In this document: positions 5,808 through 10,499 of the stretch, piece after piece | Layout of the letters: each line of letters opens with the position of its first letter | Position numbering within the stretch: position 1 is the stretch's first letter | Source: an uncultured Bdellovibrionales bacterium | GTDB lineage: Bacteria; Bdellovibrionota; Bdellovibrionia; Bdellovibrionales; UBA1609 | NCBI GenBank assembly: GCA_937980625.1 | Contig: CALJPJ010000324.1 | Location: 1-10,499 of the forward strand | Length of the DNA stretch: 10,499 nucleotides | Direction: 5' to 3' | Notes under the pieces: model-generated | What the model was told of the DNA's origin: nothing | The model's database searches: none | Seen by the model: the letters and a program-made list of their open reading frames with translations, nothing else | Program-made: the position numbers and the translations under genes

Positions 5808-8366
5808 ATGAAAAATCGTATATTTACCCCATTATTAATTCTATTTTATCTAACACTAACGCCTATATTATTTGCAGAAGATACCGTAAGTGATAAGGAG
5901 GATCAAAGTACTGCTGCGGCGGTTGAGTCCCCTTCTTTACCGACCATGGACTTAACCAAACTTGAAGCTGACTTCAACAAAGAGCTTCAAAACTATAATA
6001 CTAGCAATGAAAAAAGTGATACCGAATTTACAGAGGGTTTAAACTCTTTTAAGCAAAATCTCCCTTCTTATAATAGCTTTCAAAAAAAATGGCGATCCTT
6101 AGCTTACCAAGCATTAGATTTTCCAGACACCTTTCCTATTTTTAATGATCTAGAAAAAATAATAGATCAGATACCAAATAATACTGAAGAACAAAAAACT
6201 GTTTCCAAAAAAATGCGTGATGAGCTTTATAAGTCTCTTGAAGATAAAAGGCAGGCTTTAGGAAACAACTTTAAAAAACTTAACCAACTTCGCTCCACTA
6301 TTCTTAAAAAAGAGCTTAAATCAGATAATTTAAATATTTTTGGTCAACACTCAGGAGCTCTCGAAGATATTAAACTTGAAATCAGGCTGGTATCTTATCA
6401 ATATAAATCATTAGTCCAACAAAAAATTTCAATGTTAAAAAATAATTTTTACGGCGGCTTTGCTGGCATGACTAAAATTGTTATTGAAATCCTTCTTATC
6501 CTATTTGTTATTTGCCTACCATTTATTTTTCACTCTCTTTTTGTACGGTTTTCTAATTTTTTAGATATTAAGCAACGAGAATTTTTTCGCAAGGGTTACA
6601 GAAATAAAAACTACCGTAACCTCGCTATTTGGATACAAACTATCAACCCATTTTTAACCTGGGTTTTTATCATTTTATTAGTTAAAGCCTGTGAAGTGGT
6701 TTTAACTAGCTCTAGTATATACGACTTTTTTATTTTAGTTTCCCCATTTATAAAGGCTTATGCCTACTATAGAATTTTTAGAATTTTAATTGAAATGGCT
6801 TTCACCAGAGTTTTGCGAAGTATTGGCACAACAAATAAAACTGATCTAAAAAACCGTTTAGTATCCACATCTAAGTTTATTGGTATTTACTTTTTAATTG
6901 TATATTGCATTTTGTACGCTGTTGAGAATGCTGTGAACCAAGGCTTAATATACATCCAAGTCAAATCATTGGCTTATTGGGTGAGCTTTTTTGTATTGTC
7001 CTATGCCTTTTCTAAATGGTATGAAGAAATTGCCAGCTATGTTGAGCATATCTCCTCTGGCAAACCATTTGAAATATTAGCTGATCTTTGTCGCAGTAAG
7101 TTTAAAATCTTATTTTGCTTTCCAGCAGTGTGTTTAATTGCAACCCACATTACCTTACTTTGGGTTTACAACTGGTTAAAGCGCTTTGAAATCGTAAAAA
7201 AAATCTCTTTAAAACTATTGCGAGTTCGCCTAGAAAGCTCACAAAAATCACAATCAGCACAAATAGTAGAACTCCCACAAGAGTACCTTGAAAACTTTAA
7301 TAAGTACTTTGAGTTCTCAAGTGATCGCTGGAGTGGAGCCAATGAAAAGTTTTTAACTAAAATTCTAGAAAAACTAGATAACTGGCACCAAGGTAATGAC
7401 GACGAAAATACCATTGCAATCTCTGGTGAAAATGGACTTGGTAAAACTTTTTTAATGAAATATCTTGAGGAGCAGCTAGGTAAAAAAGATATTGAATGTA
7501 GCTTTATCTCTGTTGATAACAAGCTTACAACTCCCAAACAAGTGGAGTCATTTATTGCAGACAAATTAAACATTCGTACTTCTAAAAATGAATCCAAAAT
7601 CGAAGGAGAAGACGAAGATTCAGACACTAGCAGAAAACGAGTTATATTAGTTGATAATATCCAAAATTTATTTTTAGCCAAACTAGGCGGCTTTGATGGT
7701 TTTAACTCATTCATGCAAATCATCAACTCAAACTATAAAAATATTTACTGGTGTTGCTCTATTACTGAGCAGTCTTGGATTTATTTGAACTGTGTAACTG
7801 ATAGTACCCACTACTTTAGGTCTCATTTTAAAGTGCCGAAATGGAAAGACACAGAGCTGAGTAAACTAATAACCTCAGCCAATAATAAAACTGGATTTAA
7901 ATATAATTTTGACAAAATTTTATTTTCAGCCTCAAACGAAAGTCACAATAACCTAGGTGAAACATTTAATATTGAAGAAAGGTTTTTCCAACTTCTATGG
8001 GAGCAATCTGAAGGTAACCCTGAAGTGGCCAAGCACTTATGGCTGAACTCCATAACTGGCATTTACGGTAAACATATTAAAATTGGTTTACCTAAAGATG
8101 TACACTTACAAGCTTCAGATACATTAACCTTAAATATGTTATTTATATTTGCTGCCACATTTAGACACCAAAGTTTAAATATTAAAGAAGCTTCACTGGT
8201 CACAAACTTACCAATTGGCCTTGTTCGACAAGCCTTTAAGCGGGGCTTAGAAGAAGGAATGATCACTAAAGATAAACTTTCTGGGCGATATCAGATTGCT
8301 GTAAAATGGATTCACCCTATTATTAAACACCTAAAAAGGAATAATTACTTATATGGAAACTCCTGA
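5808..8366 (+). CDS. Membrane-anchored P-loop ATPase with periplasmic helical domain, paired with MscS
   Basis: I know no named family for this 852-residue protein. Parts in order: a Sec signal peptide (1-23); a charged, largely helical periplasmic region (24-215); about six membrane segments (near 222-247, 284-300, 306-330, 356-377, 387-401 and 432-456); then a cytoplasmic P-loop ATPase. Walker A is GENGLGKT (540-547), and a Walker B-like strand is RVILVDN (611-617, D616 followed by Asn). The motif E-G-N-P-E-V-A-K-H-L (735-744) resembles the G-N-P motif of STAND/ORC-like AAA ATPases. Residues 786-845 look like a winged-helix domain. The N-terminal plan (exported helical domain plus many membrane segments) recalls large MscS relatives such as MscK, but the pore domain is absent here and is encoded by the next gene, which overlaps by 14 bases. 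It probably controls or gates that channel; this is inference. The start has no close ribosome site, but gives an intact signal peptide. Confidence 0.8.
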   Translation: MKNRIFTPLLILFYLTLTPILFAEDTVSDKEDQSTAAAVESPSLPTMDLTKLEADFNKELQNYNTSNEKSDTEFTEGLNSFKQNLPSYNSFQKKWRSLAYQALDFPDTFPIFNDLEKIIDQIPNNTEEQKTVSKKMRDELYKSLEDKRQALGNNFKKLNQLRSTILKKELKSDNLNIFGQHSGALEDIKLEIRLVSYQYKSLVQQKISMLKNNFYGGFAGMTKIVIEILLILFVICLPFIFHSLFVRFSNFLDIKQREFFRKGYRNKNYRNLAIWIQTINPFLTWVFIILLVKACEVVLTSSSIYDFFILVSPFIKAYAYYRIFRILIEMAFTRVLRSIGTTNKTDLKNRLVSTSKFIGIYFLIVYCILYAVENAVNQGLIYIQVKSLAYWVSFFVLSYAFSKWYEEIASYVEHISSGKPFEILADLCRSKFKILFCFPAVCLIATHITLLWVYNWLKRFEIVKKISLKLLRVRLESSQKSQSAQIVELPQEYLENFNKYFEFSSDRWSGANEKFLTKILEKLDNWHQGNDDENTIAISGENGLGKTFLMKYLEEQLGKKDIECSFISVDNKLTTPKQVESFIADKLNIRTSKNESKIEGEDEDSDTSRKRVILVDNIQNLFLAKLGGFDGFNSFMQIINSNYKNIYWCCSITEQSWIYLNCVTDSTHYFRSHFKVPKWKDTELSKLITSANNKTGFKYNFDKILFSASNESHNNLGETFNIEERFFQLLWEQSEGNPEVAKHLWLNSITGIYGKHIKIGLPKDVHLQASDTLTLNMLFIFAATFRHQSLNIKEASLVTNLPIGLVRQAFKRGLEEGMITKDKLSGRYQIAVKWIHPIIKHLKRNNYLYGNS

Positions 8367-9195
8367 TGTATCTGAAGTTAATTTTACTGACTTATTTGCA
8401 AATCTAAACTTTAAACAAATATTTATTGCTATTATTGCTTTTTTTGTCATCATTTTATTGGCCAAGGGCATTCGTCGCCTCAGTGATAAAATTGAGACCG
8501 ATTTACCAGGGTACAGGCTTTTAAGCCTTCAAATATCTACAATTTTAACTTTTGCCATTTATATTTTTGGCACCGTTGGTATTATTTTTGGTATCCTTAG
8601 GCCTCCAGAAAAATTACTACTTGGTGTTGGGGGCTCAGCTGCTGTTGCCATTGGTTTTGCCTTAAAAGATATTGCCGGCTCAATTATAGCCGGTGTTACA
8701 CTTTTATTTGACCGCCCATTTCAGGTGGGTGATCGAGTTCAGTTTGGTGATACCTATGGTGAAATTTCAAACATTGGCTTAAGAGCCGTTCGCTTAGTTA
8801 CTCTAGATGACAACTTAGTTACTATACCTAATAGTAAATTTTTGTCCGATGTTGTGGCCTCTGGAAATGCCGGTGCTTTAGATATGATGATTTGCTGCGA
8901 CTTTCATTTAGACATTAGTGCCGACTTAAAACGAGCTCAAAAAATTATTAAAGAGGTCATATACACCAGTCGCTTTGCATTTTTAAAAAAACCGGTAAAT
9001 ATAGTTATTAAAGAGTGCCACTTATCTCATACTATTGCCTTAGTTCTAACAGCGAAGGCTTACGTCATTGATGTTCGCTTTGAAAAGGCCTTTCAAACTG
9101 ATATTATTACTCGAGTAACAGAGGCCTTCAATAAAAGTAAAATTAAACGACCAATGCCTCTCACCCCTATTCAAACTCAGCCTAGCCCCGCTTAA
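8353..9195 (+). CDS. mscS: MscS-family mechanosensitive ion channel
   Basis: This is a 280-residue small-conductance mechanosensitive channel, close to the size of E. coli MscS. Such channels open under membrane tension and release solutes during osmotic downshock. Membrane segments lie near 22-41 and 60-82, then the pore helix with its Gly/Ala pattern (90-114: G-V-G-G-S-A-A-V-A-I-G-F-A-L then A-G-S-I-I-A-G), running into R-P-F-Q-V-G-D-R-V (121-129). The beta domain follows with G-E-I-S-N-I-G-L-R (136-144) and V-T-I-P-N (156-160), both typical. The C-terminal vestibule region reaches about 265, then a Pro-rich tail. The start lies inside the end of the ATPase gene (14-base overlap), with AAAGGA at 8335-8340 twelve bases upstream, so the two are probably translationally coupled. 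The family call is firm; control by the upstream ATPase is inferred from linkage. Confidence 0.92.
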   Translation: METPDVSEVNFTDLFANLNFKQIFIAIIAFFVIILLAKGIRRLSDKIETDLPGYRLLSLQISTILTFAIYIFGTVGIIFGILRPPEKLLLGVGGSAAVAIGFALKDIAGSIIAGVTLLFDRPFQVGDRVQFGDTYGEISNIGLRAVRLVTLDDNLVTIPNSKFLSDVVASGNAGALDMMICCDFHLDISADLKRAQKIIKEVIYTSRFAFLKKPVNIVIKECHLSHTIALVLTAKAYVIDVRFEKAFQTDIITRVTEAFNKSKIKRPMPLTPIQTQPSPA

Positions 9196-9204
9196 TTACT
9201 TTTT

Positions 9205-9237
9205 TTGACAGGGCAGTAAATTATTTGTCAATTTTTT
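9205..9237 (+). terminator. Weak hairpin with T run after the MscS gene
   Basis: TTGACA (9205-9210) and TGTCAA (9226-9231) are exact inverted copies separated by 15 bases, and six T follow at 9232-9237. This could be a weak Rho-independent terminator for the ATPase/MscS operon, which ends ten bases earlier. The stem is only six pairs with a long loop, so it could equally be an operator or chance. Confidence 0.3.
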
Positions 9238-9253
9238 ATAAATTTGCTTTTAT
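9225..9253 (+). promoter_or_regulatory. Possible promoter for the MAPEG gene
   Basis: TTGTCA (9225-9230, five of six to the -35 consensus) is 17 bases from TTTTAT (9248-9253, four of six to the -10 consensus), which would place the transcript start near 9260, about 23 bases before the ATG at 9283. The -35 box overlaps the weak inverted repeat. Low information in such AT-rich DNA. Confidence 0.3.
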
Positions 9254-9282
9254 TTAGTCGAAATTAAATTTAACCTCTCAGT

Positions 9283-9699
9283 ATGAAAACTCTACTTATA
9301 TACCCAGTTTTTGCACTCATATTATTTAATTTTTTAATTTTGATGTATTCATTCACTCAGCGCTTAAAGGCTATTAAAGCCAAAAAGGTAAACTATCGTT
9401 ACTTCATTGAATATAAAGGTGATGAGCTTCCTAAAAATTTACATTTACTAAGCCGATCATTTGATAACCAATTTCAAGTACCGATGCTTTTTTTTATTAC
9501 CGTTATACTGTTAATTATTTTAAAGCTCGACAATAGCTATTTTGTTCTTCTTTCAGCTTGGGGTTTTGTTATTTCCAGGTTGGTACACTTTTATTTTCAT
9601 GCCATAAAACAGGTTTTAATTGGAAGATATAGAACTTATGCCGTGGGTTGGTTATTTATTTTCATGTTGTGGGGCCCAATTTTAATACACAACTTTTAA
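9283..9699 (+). CDS. MAPEG-family membrane protein
   Basis: This 138-residue protein has four hydrophobic segments (near 4-24, 66-82, 85-105 and 117-136) and the size of MAPEG proteins, membrane-associated enzymes of glutathione and eicosanoid metabolism. The motif R-S-F-D-N-Q-F-Q-V-P (58-67), just before the second segment, matches the conserved Arg/Asn-rich block of the family, though the usual acidic residue after N-x-x is Gln here. S-R-L-V-H-F-Y-F-H (98-106) matches the usual Arg/His stretch of the third segment. Many bacterial members are uncharacterised, so glutathione transferase or peroxidase activity should not be assumed. No ribosome site is seen upstream of the ATG, which sits directly before the first membrane segment. 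The gene converges on the peroxiredoxin gene and its stop codon touches the shared terminator. Confidence 0.75.
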   Translation: MKTLLIYPVFALILFNFLILMYSFTQRLKAIKAKKVNYRYFIEYKGDELPKNLHLLSRSFDNQFQVPMLFFITVILLIILKLDNSYFVLLSAWGFVISRLVHFYFHAIKQVLIGRYRTYAVGWLFIFMLWGPILIHNF

Positions 9700-9732
9700 A
9701 AAAAAACGCCGCACACTCTGAGTGTACGACGT
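9698..9732 (-). terminator. Strong Rho-independent terminator for the peroxiredoxin gene
   Basis: On the minus strand, 9706-9732 forms a stem of about 12 pairs with two mismatches (ACG-CG-ACACT pairing with AGTGT-CG-CGT, loop CTG), followed by nine T (A on the plus strand, 9698-9706). It begins 11 bases after the peroxiredoxin stop. The T run overlaps the stop codon of the convergent MAPEG gene. On the plus strand a T-rich stretch follows only after a few A, so it may stop MAPEG transcripts weakly. Confidence 0.8.
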
Positions 9733-9743
9733 AAAAATTATTT

Positions 9744-10499
9744 TTAAATTGTTTTAATATACTCTAGCACTTCATCTGCGTGCCCAGTAACTTTTACTGT
9801 TCTCCATTCCTTTAATAACTTACCGTTTTCATCAACAACAAAAGTACTACGATCAATTCCTCGTACTTTTTTACCATACATATTTTTTAAGCGAATGGCT
9901 CCAAAAATAGCACACAACTCTTCATTTTCATCACTCAATAAATCAATTGTATAAGACTGCTTTTCTTTAAATTTTTCATGTGACTTCATTGAGTCTCTAG
10001 AAACACCATAAACAACTGTGTTTTGGTCAGAAAAACTTGACTTTAAACGAGTAAAGTCATGAGCTTCGATAGTACAACCCGGAGTCGCATCTCTTGGGTA
10101 GAAGAAAATCACCACTTTTTTTCCATTTAAGCCACTTAAACTAACAGTTTGATTACCTGTTGCTGGTAAACGAAACTCTGGAACGGCTTGCCCGATAGCT
10201 ACTTTAGCTTCATATACTTTCAAATTTGGAGCCGGTTTAGTCTCTTCTTTTTTAGTCATTATTGTCTTCTTTGGAGTTATTTTTTTACTAGCTGCTTTTT
10301 TTGTTGTCTTTTTGCGAGCTACTTTTTTCTTTGCTGACTTTTTTGTTGTTTTTTTCTTAGCCTTTTTCTTCGCTGCCTTTTTACGAACTACCTTTTTCTT
10401 TGCTGACTTTTTTGTTGTTTTTTTCTTGGGCTTTTTCTTCGTTGCCTTTTTACGAACTACCTTTTTCTTTGCTGACTTTTTTGTTGTTTTTTTCTTGGC
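9744..10499 (-). CDS. bcp: Peroxiredoxin (PrxQ/Bcp) with lysine-rich H1-like N-terminal tail, 5' partial
   Basis: The C-terminal 150 residues are a PrxQ/Bcp thiol peroxidase, which reduces hydroperoxides using thioredoxin. Counting from the internal ATG at 10259, the active site F-Y-P-R-D-A-T-P-G-C-T (53-63) holds the peroxidatic cysteine C62. The partner cysteine found five residues later in E. coli Bcp is replaced by His67; the only other cysteine is C116. The frame stays open upstream from 10259 to the window edge with no stop: 80 codons of Lys/Ala/Thr/Ser/Val/Arg in 23-residue repeats, like histone H1 or bacterial H1-like proteins. The ATG at 10259 has only a weak AAGAAG site, so a fused protein is the simpler reading, though internal initiation giving a 171-residue peroxiredoxin cannot be excluded. 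The true start lies outside the window. The tail should bind DNA or other polyanions (inference). Confidence 0.8.
   Translation of the reverse strand, partial: AKKKTTKKSAKKKVVRKKATKKKPKKKTTKKSAKKKVVRKKAAKKKAKKKTTKKSAKKKVARKKTTKKAASKKITPKKTIMTKKEETKPAPNLKVYEAKVAIGQAVPEFRLPATGNQTVSLSGLNGKKVVIFFYPRDATPGCTIEAHDFTRLKSSFSDQNTVVYGVSRDSMKSHEKFKEKQSYTIDLLSDENEELCAIFGAIRLKNMYGKKVRGIDRSTFVVDENGKLLKEWRTVKVTGHADEVLEYIKTI
10290..10496 (-). repeat. Three tandem 69-bp units encoding a lysine-rich 23-residue repeat
   Basis: Three units of 69 bp (10428-10496, 10359-10427, 10290-10358) encode K-K-K-T-T-K-K-S-A-K-K-K-V-V/A-R-K-K followed by six varying residues. The two units nearest the window edge are almost identical in DNA, and the third has drifted. 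The period is a multiple of three, so gain or loss of a unit keeps the frame. The array probably continues past the window edge. Confidence 0.88.

Noticed and set aside
5665..5808. 48-residue N-terminal extension of the ABC ATPase from a TTG codon
   Set aside because: It has no resemblance to an ABC domain, would overlap the divergent start codon, and the ATG at 5664 begins right at the normal first strand of the fold.
7166..7726. Long minus-strand open frame inside the ATPase gene
   Set aside because: It lies antisense to the P-loop domain and codes Ser/Leu-rich sequence typical of a shadow frame.
8063..8266. Minus-strand open frame of 67 codons
   Set aside because: Antisense to the winged-helix region of the ATPase gene; no start signals or recognisable features.
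10256..10499. Lysine-rich stretch as a separate upstream histone-like gene ending at the peroxiredoxin start
   Set aside because: Careful reading of the junction (ACA ATA ATG ACT) shows no stop codon; the stretch is in frame with the peroxiredoxin.

Overview
The window is AT-rich DNA packed with genes for envelope proteins. Several traits suggest a low-GC Gram-negative bacterium, perhaps of the Bdellovibrio/Bacteriovorax type: Sec and lipoprotein signal peptides, few Shine-Dalgarno sites, a DUF1343/NamZ peptidoglycan hydrolase and a lysine-rich histone-H1-like tail. This placement is inference; there is no rRNA or other marker to prove it.

Layout. 131-922 (+) and 1016-1417 (-) are two convergent genes for small secreted proteins of unknown function, with a terminator for the minus-strand gene between them. 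1618-2808 (-) is a DUF1343/NamZ-type exo-N-acetylmuramidase. 2881-3064 is a very long palindrome with AT-rich arms of about 52 bp around a GC-rich core, lying between the NamZ-like gene and the end of the next operon. 3066-5664 (-) is a tightly overlapping three-gene operon: ABC ATPase, ABC-2 permease, and a lipoprotein of the amidohydrolase_2 family. 5808-9195 (+) runs divergently from it and holds two overlapping genes: an 852-residue membrane protein carrying a P-loop ATPase and a winged-helix-like C terminus, and an MscS-type mechanosensitive channel. 9283-9699 (+) encodes a MAPEG-family membrane protein. 9744-10499 (-), cut by the window end, is a PrxQ/Bcp peroxiredoxin whose reading frame continues without interruption into an upstream lysine-rich 23-residue tandem repeat, so it looks like a fusion of an H1-like tail to a peroxiredoxin.

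How the parts relate. The ABC operon probably moves an unidentified substrate across the inner membrane, with a lipid-anchored metal-dependent hydrolase acting outside that membrane. The NamZ-like enzyme would trim N-acetylmuramic acid from peptidoglycan fragments. The ATPase/MscS pair is the best candidate for an undescribed system: a membrane ATPase with a periplasmic helical domain, translationally coupled to a minimal MscS pore, which suggests nucleotide control of a tension-gated channel. The palindrome and the H1-peroxiredoxin fusion are the other two items that most deserve checking. No tRNA, rRNA, CRISPR array, transposase or phage gene was seen. No gap without a gene exceeds 300 bases.
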